Shown here one piece after another: positions 34,600 through 48,200 of a stretch of 64,000 nt of DNA. This DNA is from Lumnitzera littorea (lineage: Eukaryota > Streptophyta > Magnoliopsida > Myrtales > Combretaceae). The first letter of the stretch is position 1, and each line of letters opens with the position of its first letter. Below the pieces are notes generated by a model. The model had not been told where the DNA came from. It did not search any database and was given only the letters and a program-made list of their open reading frames with translations. A program made the translations under genes and the position numbers. Location: NCBI GenBank assembly GCA_024138015.1, contig JAMXBB010000011.1, forward strand, positions 73,654,189-73,718,188. Reading direction: 5' to 3'.

Positions 34600-36740
34600 T
34601 AGTTATGGAAAAGGTATGAGCTTCTTATTCAACTTATGTGGTGAGGATAAGCCAATTCAATAGATGATAGCAAGTCTACTTAATAAGAGAGGAGAAAACT
34701 TGAAGGTCAATGATTATTAGATAGCCGAAACTAAATGGAATGAGGACAAAATCGGGTTCCAAATTGATTTCCTTTCAAATGGAGAACTAAGCCAAAAGAT
34801 TCTATCCATAGATTAGGAATAATTCTTACAAATAGTTTTTTTAAATAATTAACAAATATGTTGTACTAATAAAGTCAAAATCAAACACCATAAGTTGTTC
34901 TAGAAATTATAGAATGAAATCAGCTTTGGGGATATCTATGATCAACTCCAAAATCAAAATCCTGATTGGAGATAAATTTGAAAGACATGCTTTCTAAAGC
35001 CCCATACTTTAGCAACTAGGTTCCGATTGGTCAATTTATGGCATTTTTGCACGTGATCCGATTAAGCAAGATTTTTACAAGAAAGATAGAGATATTAGAT
35101 AAGATAACCCCATGGCGCTAGATTAGGAAATTATATTAATAAAAATAATAATGTAGTTAAAAAGTACACTTATTATAAAAACATAAGTAATTCTTATTGG
35201 CAGCATGACAATTGGAACTATTAGCTAGCAAATTTTTAGAGATAAAATATTTTAGTACTAACAATACACAAAAGTATTACAAAATAATATTTGGGAATAT
35301 ATACGTACATAAGACATGATTAGTACATAAGTGTATAAATATACACAATTATATAACTGTAAATAGCTAAAGTTCATTAAAATACTTAGAAGAATCATTA
35401 ACAAGGACGTAAATAAATTAAATATACAAAAAAAAAAAAGAAAACTAAATAGCAACATTATACATGTACTTAGGCGTGGTAATGGGACATGTATCATATT
35501 AGGAGGTTAAGACACTTGAAACATGCTAAAAATTGGAGAAATTTCACTAAAGTCCACATGCAGCCTCTACAAATTAATTTAAGGCATCTTTAAACCTAAG
35601 TTAGAATATATAACACATGAATCCAATTGAAGAATTGGTTTGAAAGCTATATTTGTCTTAAATGAAAAGCACCCTTACACTTTAAAATAAACCTTTATCA
35701 CACATTTTCTAATGGAAACTAAAGTTGATAAATTAAATATTTAAGGATAATTAAAGTGAACAAGAACAATCGTGAAGACTAGATGAGCAATGGAGTTACA
35801 ACGTAAGTAGGATCAATGCTTTACAACATTTTAGAATATTATGTCAAAATACTTAGAAACTTTAATATATCTTGTTTGTGGTTGTAATTAATTGTTTTTG
35901 CATATGTGGTACGTATGTTTAAACATTAATCTACTATTGTAGGAGCATTTGGTGTTTGTGTTGTAATCACTGTTTTTATTGGATTATATGAAATTTGTTG
36001 ATCACCTTGGAAAGAACTAAGTTAAACTTGACCTAATTTCTAATTCAATATGCATCACAAGCCATTAGGGGAAATGGTTAAGACTATTGGGTCAAATACA
36101 GATCATTCGATAAGGATAGCTAAAATAGTCATTTCCTCACTTTTAATCAAACTAAGTGATAAGATAAGAGGTCTCAAAAAGGTTAGAGATAATGGTTTAA
36201 AGGTAATCTCAGGCAAAAGATGTTCTCTATTATATAAGCCTCAATTTAGCTTTGATTCATAAGTGTGTGATGTCAAACTCTTTTAACCTAGATTAGTATG
36301 AACACAATTTATCTAATCTCATGATTGACTCAATAATGTTGTGCCATGGCACCTACTTATTCATGTATTGCACCTAACCAACTTAATTGTTTTGTGCTGA
36401 ATGTATATTTCTATCTCTGTTTTACTTATTAAGTAAGTTAGAGCTCATTTTCCTATAGATTCATTTGCAGGTCCAAAGTCATTAGCTAAATTTCATCAAT
36501 TTCTCCAAATAATAGCTTACGGGGTCAAGGAGTGAAGATAAAGAAGCTACTACTGGACTTTTGTTTTCTTTTGTCAACTTCTGTAACTTTCGGGAAAACT
36601 AATTAGGTATCCTTGACCGGCCCAACAACTTTCGACCCTTGCTTAAAATACACTACTTGAAATTATGATTATAAACTTAAGTTTTATATTACAAAACTTT
36701 GGTGAAGAACTATTTGATAAAATATAGGACATGTTTTACA
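34600..36740. other. Intergenic, AT-rich, no supported gene
   Basis: A decayed coding-like stretch at about 34610-34830 (plus) can be partly translated but matches nothing I recognise. The rest is AT-rich. Confidence 0.35.
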
Positions 36741-36751
36741 TTTAACAGGCT

Positions 36752-37640
36752 GCATGAGTAGTGTGTTACACGTGGCTTCAAAGAAATAATGCGAGACTGT
36801 CACCTAAAGGGATAATTAGGTGAGAATAAGGTAAGGAGGAGGAACAGACAATCTTAGTGTCTCAAATACATAAGTAACAGATAAGGCAGCTTTAGGCATT
36901 CACCTTGTAGTTTAAGCGAATGAGATCAATTACTCAAACGCTATTTAATCTTAGAGAATAGAGTTTTTATAATGAAACACCGTTTTTCCAATCTCTCTCC
37001 AAGAGTTCCAAATGATGAGGAAATGTTGGGTATTTATAGACTCTTAGGCACGGTAACATCCGTTGAATCATCCAGGTGGTCAACGCATGAGATAGAGCTT
37101 ACTCGATTTATGGTTATCTAAAATGACCTAGCTAATGGGCCCAAAGTCAATAGCTCTCCTTATAAGTACATGAGCCTGCTTGAGAAAGGTTAGAAGCGGA
37201 TGAGCCGATCAAACAATCCTTATTCTAAGCCCACCAAATCAAATCTCCCTAAATCATCTCAATACGAACTAGACTCCTTAAGCCCTGTCACCTGGTCTAA
37301 GGAGTCAAGCCTAAATAAATAATGGATTTATCTCAATAACTAATATTACAATTTTCAGCCCTTTACAACGAGTACAAAGCTAAATGCTTCAAAGTAGTCA
37401 AGTAGATTACACCTTATATGGACCGAGTCTAAGGTAGCAGCTATAAGAGCAGCTTCGAGAATAACTTCTATCTTATGATAGTTCATACAGCAAGACTATA
37501 ACGACTCCACCTATTTAAGGCGTGATATGCTTTCCTTTGAAAATAAAACTATTCTGGTGGTGCTGATAAATAAGACCACCCGGATTACTGCTAGAGGCGT
37601 ATAGTCATGTTGCCAATTTTGTGATGGTAGTGCTTTGTTT
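36752..37640 (-). repeat. LTR-like remnant
   Basis: Length, composition and a minus-strand TCTATAAATACCC box near 37030 resemble the LTRs elsewhere in the window. I could not find a convincing target-site duplication, so the borders and the call are tentative. Confidence 0.35.
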
Positions 37641-39200
37641 TTAGGAAAATCATGAAAAGCAAAAACTTAAGATGTATTAGTTTGTGTTTTTCTCTTCCTA
37701 ATGTAAATATCATCCAGCCTTAAAAAAGATATATGTGATACATGTGAATTTGTGGAACATACACAAAAAATAGGGATAATGTCAAATTTAGCATCTAAAC
37801 TTTATGTCATTTTGCATTTAACTGCCTAGACTTTTTAAGTATTAATTTCATGAGTCAAATAAACTTTAAGTTACTGATTTTAGTACCTTATCTAACTCCT
37901 TTAAGTAATGTTACATGTGCTAGCATAAAGAACTATTAAGTATTTGACTTGTGTTATATCTCATTAAGCTTTACAAAGAAAAACAACTAGATTTGTCATG
38001 GTATACTTTTAATAAAATATTAAAACAAAATTATGCTTAAGCTTAAATAAACCAATATATAACAAAATTAAACTAAAATCATTCTTTAAGCCTATTAAAC
38101 TAAAATTTAACAAGATATTAGGCCAAAATTTTTTATAACTAAAATTTAATAAAATGTTTAAACACAAAAAATAAAGGAAAACCTAATAGGTTCTTCATCA
38201 GTTTGGAAAACCTAGATGACTTCTTCATCTTCTCCATCACAAAGCTAGAAAACTCACATGAGCTCTTCAAAAAATTCTTTGTAATGAAACTTTACATGGT
38301 AAAAATGCTTCTACCAAACAAATTAAATCCAATTATGATATTGTATGTCATTACATGTATGTCCTTAATGCCTCAATGGATCTATCCTAAGATGAAATCT
38401 GAAGAAGCTACTCAAATTTGTATAGCCTTTTTTTTTTTTTCCTCCTTTCTTAAATTGAAAAGAATTAATTCGACATTCACAATACAAAAAATCTAGGATC
38501 AAATATTTCATTTTCATAAAAATAAAAAGACTCAAACAGAAAACCTCTATTGAGTTTTCCTTCATCTTCTCAATCATAATTTCTCTTTTTCATCAAATAT
38601 TCACAATAGCCACCACGATGGGTTTTTAAATCAGATATAGCCTGGTCGAACCAAAGCCTTTGCCAATCACCTTCTTAAATACCTATCTTCATGAAACCTA
38701 TTCTTTACCTTCTCTATTAGCAAACTAGAAATCAATGCTTAAATTTAAAAAAAAAAATATTTATCCCTTAATACCACAAAATCCATCTTTAATTTTTACC
38801 CAAATCATTTGTTTTCCAATCAAATCTAATCTTTCTCTCACTATAAAGTAGGAGAAACTCCAAGTATAGGAAACAAACTAAACAACAATAAAGAGGAAAG
38901 GAGCAGGTGGATTTGCCTAAGTTTGTTGTCTAGGTTAAAGGAAAGAGCACAAGTGCACCTCCATTATAGAAGGAAAATTTCTCTATGTTTATGATAGCCA
39001 CTGTTGCATAGGCTTTTGGTTAGCATGGGTTTTCTAACAAGTAGGGTTATGAGCTAATTTCTTAATTTTTCAATATTTTAATTTTTTAAGCAATTTAGTT
39101 TAAATAAAATAAACACCCACACTACATAAGACTTTTTTAATAAGTTATCTTTTATTATTAAATTATTTTAATATACAATGACTTCTTAACTGTGTCAAGT
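37641..39200. other. Intergenic, AT-rich, no gene seen
   Basis: Only short open frames without recognisable motifs are present. Confidence 0.4.
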
Positions 39201-39202
39201 AA

Positions 39203-40028
39203 GAGTGAGCAAAAAAACCGACTAAACCAAATAAATTCTTAATCCAAACAAAACCAAAATTTTCTTATTATTTGGTTTAAAAACTATCAAATCTAAACTA
39301 TACCGAAAATTTACGATTCGTTTAAAAGAATAAACCAAACCAATCTATTCAATTGAATTGAATTGTTTTGTGAAAAACATAAGAATATTATACTTGCAAC
39401 TAAACAATTTACTTTGTTATAATATAGCACTTAAAAGAACCTTTATTTTACATTTATCGAAATGCATATATATTGAACTTTTAATAACCATAATGTATAA
39501 ATAATATATATAGTTTAACTCAAAATTTATACTATATGCTATTTTTATTAATAAAATGAGCTATTAATAAACATTTAAAATCATTTAGTCACATGAATAT
39601 TAACTTCATCAAAAAATTCACTACTTTTCATATGAGATTACATGTACAAATATACTTTTCGAAATTGGATGATATCATTCAATATGCAAACCAAACCAAA
39701 ATTTTGTGGTTTGAAAATTTTCCTAATCAAAATCATACAATTTGTTTCAAAGATATAAAAAATTGAACCACAATTTTATGATTTAGTTTGGTTTAGTTAC
39801 TTTCTATATGAGATTACATATTGTACAAATATACTTTCTAAACTAGAAGATATCATTCAATCCATAAACCAAATCAAAATTTTATGGTTTGAAATGACTC
39901 CTAGTTCTAACTATACAGTTTGGTTCAAAAATATAAAAAACCGAATTGTAATTTTATGATTTGATTTGAGTTAAAAGGAAAATCAAATCTAATAGAACTA
40001 AACCAAACCAAACTGTACCCATCCCTAG
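39203..40028. repeat. Degenerate hAT-type non-autonomous element
   Basis: It begins AGAGTGAGCAAAAAAACCGAC and ends CAAACTGTACCCATCCCTAG. The ends resemble the TAGGG-TGGGCA inverted termini of plant hAT elements, and the interior is full of AACCAAACC / GGTTTGGTTT words in both orientations. Short similar flanks (AGTAAGAG and AGTTAAGAG) may be a decayed target duplication. There is no transposase. Confidence 0.55.
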
Positions 40029-43000
40029 AGTTAAGAGGGGTAATAATGATGACACTTGAAAGCTTGATTGGGAAGTGAAATAGGCATTTGAAAAGTTTAA
40101 GTAGTTAATTGCAAAATGAACCCAAAGTTGAAGTACTAAATTGACATTATCAAAAAAATAAAATAAAATAAAAAAACTTCTTCTTTCTTATTCTTAATTC
40201 CATATTTGGAATGTGTAATAATTAGAAGATAAAAGAAAGTGGAATTCTCAAAACACTTTCCCATGATTGGAAAATGATGAAAAAGGGGGAAGGAATAGAT
40301 TCAAGAGGGTGCTAAGGCCAACAAAAGCAATTAAGGAGGAATTTAAAGAAAAATACTATTGTACCTTAAAAAAAAACTTTAAATTATAAGGATTTTTATG
40401 GTATTTTACAAAAACATAAAATTTTATTTTAAACTTTCCTTCCACTTTTCTTTCTTTCAAATTCCTTCTTCTCCTAAACAAGAGAATTTATAATTTTTTC
40501 CTTCATTTTATTTTCTCTCCAATTCTTTCCCTTTACTTTTCATTCCTTCTAATTGATTCCAACATCCCAAAAATAGTGCAAATCAAATTGAAAAATGCCT
40601 AAATTGTAAATCGAATACATAATCTCTAATCTACACTAAAACCATGCAATGCAAGGTGTCGAAGTGGCTACAAGAGGAATCAATACATTGAACTACTTCA
40701 ATATCTAATCACATTTCATTTAGTACAATGCTCATCCATTACTTTAATTATTACTTGCATATTCTGAAGTAAGATTTCCAACAAAAAAATTAATAATAGG
40801 ATTATAACCACATATATGGAAATCTAATGAAAATAATTGTGGACGATAATTCCTCTTGAACAAGCTCAACGTGCTATTGAAACTCATCCTACAAATTCCT
40901 TACTAGATTACAGCATCATAGAATAAGCAATTCAAGTGGAGAATAAATTAGAAAATAGTAAAATATAAAGAACTTACCCTGTTACTCCGTGTTACCTAAT
41001 GGGATGTTAGGAAAATGTATGATGGATGATTGGTTAATAAAGCAAACAGATTGATGAAGGACTTAGAGGTACAAATAAATTGCATTTCTTTGAAAATTTA
41101 TGCCGCTTCAATGAGTTTGCTACGAGAGTTTGATGTAGAATTCTCATAGAATACAACTAGGTTTTGATATTTAGATAATAAGAATTCAAATATTAAATCA
41201 CACTTGAATAAAGAAAGGGTGCTTATTTTGTTGTAGTTTTGAAGGATAGGAATTGTAGAAATTTGATTAAAATTCATGCAAAAAGGATCCTAGAAATAAC
41301 AGTTACAACACAAACTTATAAAACACAATTTGAAAGATAACAATCTTTTGCCATGAGTCATAATGATTCAATAATTGAATTCTATTCAAAAGATTGAATT
41401 TAAATCGAGTACATATTAATCTAAACCCTTCCTTATGAATTGATACAACTCTTGTAATTAAAATTCTAGAAAATTTGATCAAAAGTTACTACTCTTTGAA
41501 GCATTTCACTCTACAAATTTATTGTCTCAAAGAATACATGCAAGTACATGACCATGTACTTTGGCTTGTAGCCCCCATACTTTTCTGATTTGATTTGCAA
41601 CTACTATTTAATAAACATGGGCAAGTATACAACCGTGTACTTAACCGTGCATCTTTTTGTACACTAAAGACCAAATATTAAGACGTCACTAAGATATACA
41701 CAACTAAGATCATGAGTGTGTTCTCATCCATATATCTCTCTTGAAACTACAAATCTCCCTCTTTTACTAATGTTTAATATGGGTAACAGCTTAATTTATC
41801 ATCGAGCATTCTAAACACATAACTTGCACTTCGAAACACATAATTCACAACCCATTTCTACATGTAAGGCTGACCACAACACAAAATACTGACTACAAAA
41901 CTACAAATAAAAAGGCTCTACTTGTTACAAAAATGTTATGAAATAAAGTTTTACGTCCATAAATATAATAAAGTTTAAACATACATTGACTTATCTCATC
42001 CAACTTAAGTGTTCAACTTCAACCATGTTTTGCACTCCATTTTAAACATTCAAAAACTTTGCACAAACTAGGAAAAGGAAAAAACAAACAATTTAATATA
42101 TATGTACATATTACGTTATACAAATATGCAATACATAAAAAAATCATACAAAATTAATTGAAAATAAGGAGAAAATGATTCAAATCAAGTCCAAATGATC
42201 CAGTTTGATTTAATCTCCTCAATCAAACAATAAACCACTTACATCCTCTCTAGATCGAATTGCAGGGTAAACTGAAAATATAAAAGAAAATAATTTGTTG
42301 TTCCATTTAGTTTGATTTCGTATTATGAAAAGATCTAGCATTTGCATCTCTAGGCACAAAAGATGGCTTGTCACTTCAAACCAGTGTAGCATTTTCCTAC
42401 AAGCATTCACCATATGCAAAATTTATTGCAATAATTGTGATTAATATCAAGCAAGGCGATAACAATTTTTTAATTAGTATCGATTGCAATTTTTCTCACT
42501 CTAATAGGATTATAGGAACACAAACCCCATAATATTCCTTATAATTTTGCACTTAAAAGATCAATGAAATAGATATTCTTAGAGAAATCAATAGCCTATT
42601 GTCCTCATTCATCATGGACTATAGCCCTAATTGTTGTTTAACCTAATGAGTAAACAATCAAAGCATCTATATTTTGTTAAATCCATCCTTTAGAGATATT
42701 CAATGTTATATGGTAAATAAAGATTTCTTCCGTTTAGTCATATAGCCCTAAATTCAAGAGCTTTCAAACGAGTGATTTGCTAAAACTTGTAAGCGAAACT
42801 CTCTTCTTCTTTTCTTTTTTCTTTTCAATAATTACAATAAGAGATGAGAATTCGAAACTAATTTATCTCACTTAAAAGACAATTATTCATACAATTAGAC
42901 CACAAGATAATTGACAAATGAAACTTATTATAGTATAAATTAAAAATTAATTATTGCAATCATTTCAAATATGCCATAGGCCAATACCAAAGGACATAGC

Positions 43001-43260
43001 CCATGGGAAGGATCAATGGATTATTCATGGTACATAATGACTGCATTTGAAGTAGAAAAATGACAGAATGAAACTATTTTTTTTAACCCACCCACCCCTC
43101 GCCCAGCCTTTTTTTTTTTTTTCTTACCATTCTTCGCTAATAAATGGAAACTTTCTTTACTCAACTAAATTTAAATAAAATTTTTGCTACAGGATTCATT
43201 AGTTGATAACTAAAAATGCGATACCTTCTGACCTAACTATTTAAAAGCTTTGAAGATATT
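40029..43260. other. Intergenic, AT-rich, no gene seen
   Basis: No open frame has recognisable protein features, and I noted no clear repeat structure. Confidence 0.4.
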
Positions 43261-43284
43261 TCCAGGAGAGGGGGCAAAATATGT

Positions 43285-43440
43285 TACATCAAATGTTGCC
43301 ACAGTCGATGAATGGTTGTAATGAAAGGTTTGTTAGGTTTATCAGTGTAGCATCTTTCAAGATTTCATCCCTCATGAGGATAGCGATTCTTTCCTCTGAC
43401 GAGTGCAAATGACCACCCAGATCCATCAGGTACTTTGGGG
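43285..43440 (-). other. Exon-like open segment, unidentified
   Basis: The minus strand has about 50 open codons (KYLMDLGGHLHSSEERIAI...) after an AG, and a second frame also reads like protein (VPDGSGWSFALVRG). Base composition is richer in GC than the surroundings. I do not recognise the product. It may be a relic exon or chance. Confidence 0.25.
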
Positions 43441-44162
43441 GGACATGATAGGGTTTGCCTTTTTATTTTTTAATAGAATGGAAGAGAAGACGTGAACATG
43501 AGCAAGATGGCTCCATAAGTATAAATAAATATTGTAAGAATCCTTGTAAAAAGCAAGAAAAAATTATGCATTACACAACCAAATATAAGAAAAGAGTTTC
43601 TTTATTGAGCGAGTTTAGTTGAAAATGAATATTGTATAAAATGAAGAACAAAATCAAAATGTGTAAGTGAAAATAGCAATCTTATATGAAATAAAGAACC
43701 GTTACACATTAAAAACTAATCAATGCTGATGTCTTACATGCCAATAACCTCTATAAAGGTACTTCTTGATGAATCCCTATCACTATATTTTATCCTAATA
43801 AGGGCATTTAATAGGGAGATTCCATCACCCCCAAACCCCCCTGCCCCATACAAAAGGATCATATTTCAAAGTTTTATTCTTTACAGATATCATTATGCTG
43901 ATATCTAAAGCTTCCATGCTATCCACAAATGGAATGTATAATTCACGCAATAGAATAAGGAAGAAATAGAATTACACTTTTTCAAGAATGAAGTAGAAAA
44001 GCAATTGTTATTATTTATAATTATTTTAACCCAATAAATAGATATGAAATTAAACATAAAAATATATTGTAAAAAATCAAAGAATTAGCTATTCCTTTAA
44101 TTTTATAAAGGAATTGTAATTCCTTATTTTTCAACATTTACAGTTCCAAAGAGTAATCATTC

Positions 44163-44609
44163 CACCAACTAAAGGGAGAAATAAATCAGTAAGTATGAAA
44201 TAACTATTCAATTTCACCCTTATAACGTGGATTCTAAAACTTCGCCACGTTTTCAATAATAGTACGGTGGAAACAGAAAAACTAACCATGTCCAGTGTCT
44301 GCTTGATTAGCAGTTCAAGTTTACAAAAGATTGTGGTTCCCCACAAGGGGAAAGGCGCAGAAAAAGTGAACCTGCACCGACTAAACGGAGAAATAAATCA
44401 GTAAGTATGGAATAACTATTCAATTTCACCGTTATAAGGTGGATTCTAAAACATTGCCACGTTTTCAATAATAGTACGGTGGAAACAAACAAACTAAGCA
44501 TGTCCAGCGTCTGCTTGATTAGCAATTCAAGTTCACTAAAAGATTTGTCTTTTCGAGTGCTTTCAGGTTCACTTTTTCTGTGCCTTTCCCCTTGTGGGGA
44601 ACCACAATC
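44163..44609. repeat. Tandem duplication nested in an inverted repeat (foldback)
   Basis: Two direct copies of about 161 bp (44163-44323 and 44375-44536) share nearly the whole sequence. Between and after them lie 46-bp inverted arms, 44329-44374 and 44564-44609, matching at 45 of 46 positions (GATTGTGGTTCCCCACAAGG and its complement). The arms enclose the second copy, so the strand can form a 46-bp stem with a loop of about 190 nt. No gene is seen. It may be part of a foldback transposon. Confidence 0.8.
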
Positions 44610-45087
44610 TTGGAAGCTGCACTTGTCCCTTCCCAACCATGCAATAATAAGATTGGAATTTTTAGTTTTAAGTGAGGCAAGACTATAATAGTTGATAACT
44701 TTTTAAGAAAATTTTAAATTATCTAAGGTTAAGATCATCGCCACCATGTACATGCATTCTTGCCTCCAAGGAATCACATTCTATCTTGAATAAATAAAAA
44801 TAAATAGACAAACGATGTCCACATTAAATCTTCATGTGCGGGATAATATGGATGGACCATATTTATCTTCCGTGCAGTAGGGGGTATTTATTGCAGCCCA
44901 TAGAGTTGGACAAAATGAGCAACCTCTGATCCAGAGATTGGCAACAAAAGCTTAAAAAGGTTGGACAGGGAGCGAGGGCGCAGAAAGGCAAAGATATGTC
45001 CTTGCAATTTCGCATTGTTTCACAATAAGGATACATTCCGGGAGAGCTCATGATCATGACTAACTTCATGGCTCTCTTTTTGAGTTC

Positions 45088-45093
45088 TTTATT
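45088..45093 (-). terminator. Candidate poly(A) signal of the alpha-mannosidase gene
   Basis: AATAAA on the minus strand about 190 nt beyond the stop codon at 45282. Confidence 0.5.
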
Positions 45094-45281
45094 TACCTGC
45101 AGGGAACTGCCTTATTTTTACCTCTTACACAGACTTCCATCAGCTCCAAGTCAGATATAGCCTCAAACCATACAGGAACTTCTCAATACTAAAAATAGCC
45201 ACACTTAAAGGCAGACGGATTTCCAAAGCTCATCATCTTCTCAAGCTATCTGAAGCCTGGGGATGCATTGCATCTGCAGAT

Positions 45282-48200
45282 TCAGGCATCAGACACATCC
45301 CTGTACGCATTAAATTGGATAGTGAAAGTACGAATTTCCATTGGAGCCAGTTCTACTACTAGTTTAGCTGGATCTATAGGTCCACCCCTCAATCCCTTCG
45401 GTGCTCCACCTTGAGAACTTTCCACCTTCCAAACAAGTCTTTTTCTCTCCATTTGTGTCCTTTCTTGATTTGCAGATAAGCTCATCTCTGTCAATTTGCT
45501 GATCTGAAAGCACATGAACGCAATAATTGTCAAAGATGCATCAATATTTCAATGTAAACTTGAAAATATGGTTGATCTGCCTTACCTTCCTCCCAGGGAA
45601 AAGCTTTTTTAGCTCTACGCTTGTTATTACAGAAAGATCTTTGTCCTCTCCAACCTATGCATGACGTAAATTAATAAACAAAGCCAAATGAGACTACCAT
45701 GTAAAAGCATGGTTTCAACAAGTGAAGCAAAGTCTCGAATGCTTGTGTGAAGATTCTGTATAAATCACACTTTCTCCAAAAGGTTCTTTCTCTACCCGAG
45801 CAAATGATTTTATCTATTCTAGATTGATATAACTGCTCAAAGCTTTTAAAGAAGTTATTTAGATAATAAGAAAGGCAAAACCGAACCTCATATAAATGTG
45901 CCAAACGAAGGAGAACCGTTCCATCATCAAGTTCCTGAAGCATTAAAGAAATATGTCATCAGTAGCAGGGAAGAAAAGTAGGTGACCACCAAGCAGCACC
46001 ATAAAATGAAAAGGCATGCTTAAGCTCACAGAAGGCAAAAGCTTAAGGTTAAAAATCCACCATTAGATACATCCCCTACACCAGGTAGCTATACTTATTA
46101 GGGAATGAAGCACATTGCGATGGTTTGATAGAATCACCTGAAGGGTTATTATAGCAATGTTGTCTGGTAAAGTATACGATGAATCAATGGCTGAAAAGGT
46201 TGTTACATGGGAAGCCTTCCAATATTCCTCGTCCTGTCACAAAAAATTGAAAATATAATCCATTCATCTTTCATGTCATCAGTATCTAATGTATGCAATA
46301 CTCCATATACCTGTTCAGAAAATGCCAGCAACAAGGGTGAATATATTTCCTGGCCAAATGTTCGCCGCCACTTGGAACCCTCTCCCAAGCGGTCAAATCT
46401 ATAGTAATATTTTCCTTGTATCTGAAAAATCACTTGGTGAGACCGTATCAAAGTAGAATAGTAACTAAGAAAATGGTTTGTCAAAGAATTATCACATCAT
46501 TTAGTAGACATTAATCAAATTAGTCAAGAGAGACATTTAGTAGACATTCTACAGAAATTCGAGAAAGTATATGTACTCCAGCACAGCTACAGGCTTGGTG
46601 TAGAGACTGTTGATTTATAAATGTAAACCATCTACCAATACCTAGCTTATGGATAAACCAGCTTTGATCCTGAACCCTTGTAAAATTTAACATGGTATTC
46701 AATTTTTCAAACCAAATTCCCAAATTGTTTTCTCCTCATGAAATTAATTTCACATGATAATTCTCAATCAACACATGCCCTGAAATATGAGAGCATTCTC
46801 AATCAACACAGCTAAATCTGTCAACTTAAACCTTTTGATAAGTTGGTCACAACATTTTTCAAAAGCAGACAGAGAGAGCAACTACAGTACTGTGAGAAAA
46901 GTTACTCAAAAAGACTGGGATAGGTAGCTAAACCTTGGGATGGCAAGAAACAAAGCAAGAAAGATAAGCAAAGGAGGCACCCTGGTTCCACAGAATTTGC
47001 TCCTTCCATTTTAGTATTCTACACTATCTATCTGGGGTTAACATTTTCAGATTGAAGAGAGCGCACTAATGGTAAGCAACAATAAATATGCTTACTATGA
47101 GCCCCATGCATTCTTCAGCTGCACAGACAGTTTCATTCAGAGCCTCAGCCACACCTCTTGAATCATCATGGAGCACTCTCCTGAACATTATAATATTGAA
47201 TTGATCTTTCACATCTTGAACGACTAAACATGCATTTTTTCAGGGTAAACACTAAATACATATGTTAAGTGCAATAAATCAAGGGAAACTTCATTGAATT
47301 ACCTATGAAGCATTAGCTCAATCTGTCCATCAACAGTGCTTGAACCTCCTACGGAACAATCTACCAAAACAGAGAATTCTTTTTCACCATCTTCCATGTA
47401 AATTCCCAGATTAATCTGAAGCACATAGGTTGTCAGTATAAAGTGAAATGGCACAACATTTGATGGTTGACCAAGTTACTGTGCTCATCAAGATTAACAG
47501 GAGACTAAAAGTGCTGCACTAGCATGTAATGGGAATTTCTATCAACGAGTCAAATCAAATCAATGATGCATATGCAAACTAGTTTGTACAATGGTGGCAG
47601 TACCTTGAAAATTATCAGAAGAAAAGTTCAACTAAAACTCACAAACCTACCGCTACTTTGTCCTGGTGTATCCTTGGTCATAATTAAATATCTTCAAGTT
47701 ATCTCAACAATGCTTCAGTTGCATCAACACCAATAACACTAGGAGCATAAGCTCAGTGTTTGAAAGAAATTAAACATTATTGTATCTATATTAATAAAGA
47801 AGAAGAGGAACTTTAGCCTTTAGGTATTATGAATATCAGGAAAGATTAAAGGTTTTTTTGGGTTTCCTTTTCCATTTTGTACATTTCCTTTTCTGTTATT
47901 AGCCAAACTTGTGGAAATATGCTATTACTATGAGTAATAAAACAAGCATGACTTTATTCATAATTTAGTCTGATGGAGTATAGCAAGTAGCAGGTTGTGT
48001 AAAAGATTAGAGGATTCTCTTCTAATGAGACTCTAAAAACCCTAATTTCACAAACCAGTGCAGGTAAGAACTTGGTATCAGAGCCTTGCACAATGGGTGG
48101 CTCAAATAATGTCCAAGATCACTTGTTGGATTTACTGAAGCAAATTTTTCAGGAGGCGGCCACGAAGGTTGAGAGTGAGGAGTGACAAACATTCGCCACC

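Noticed and set aside
34610..34830. Gene fragment downstream of the plastid scrap
   Set aside because: Partial open codons are present, but there are stops and no recognisable family, so there was not enough to support a gene call.
36752..37640. Solo LTR with defined ends
   Set aside because: It looks like an LTR but I could not match any TG...CA ends with equal 5-bp flanks, so it is listed only as a low-confidence remnant.
44307..44636. 109-residue open frame as a gene
   Set aside because: It spans the tandem duplication and inverted arms; its apparent similarity to the frame at 44131-44346 only reflects the duplicated DNA.
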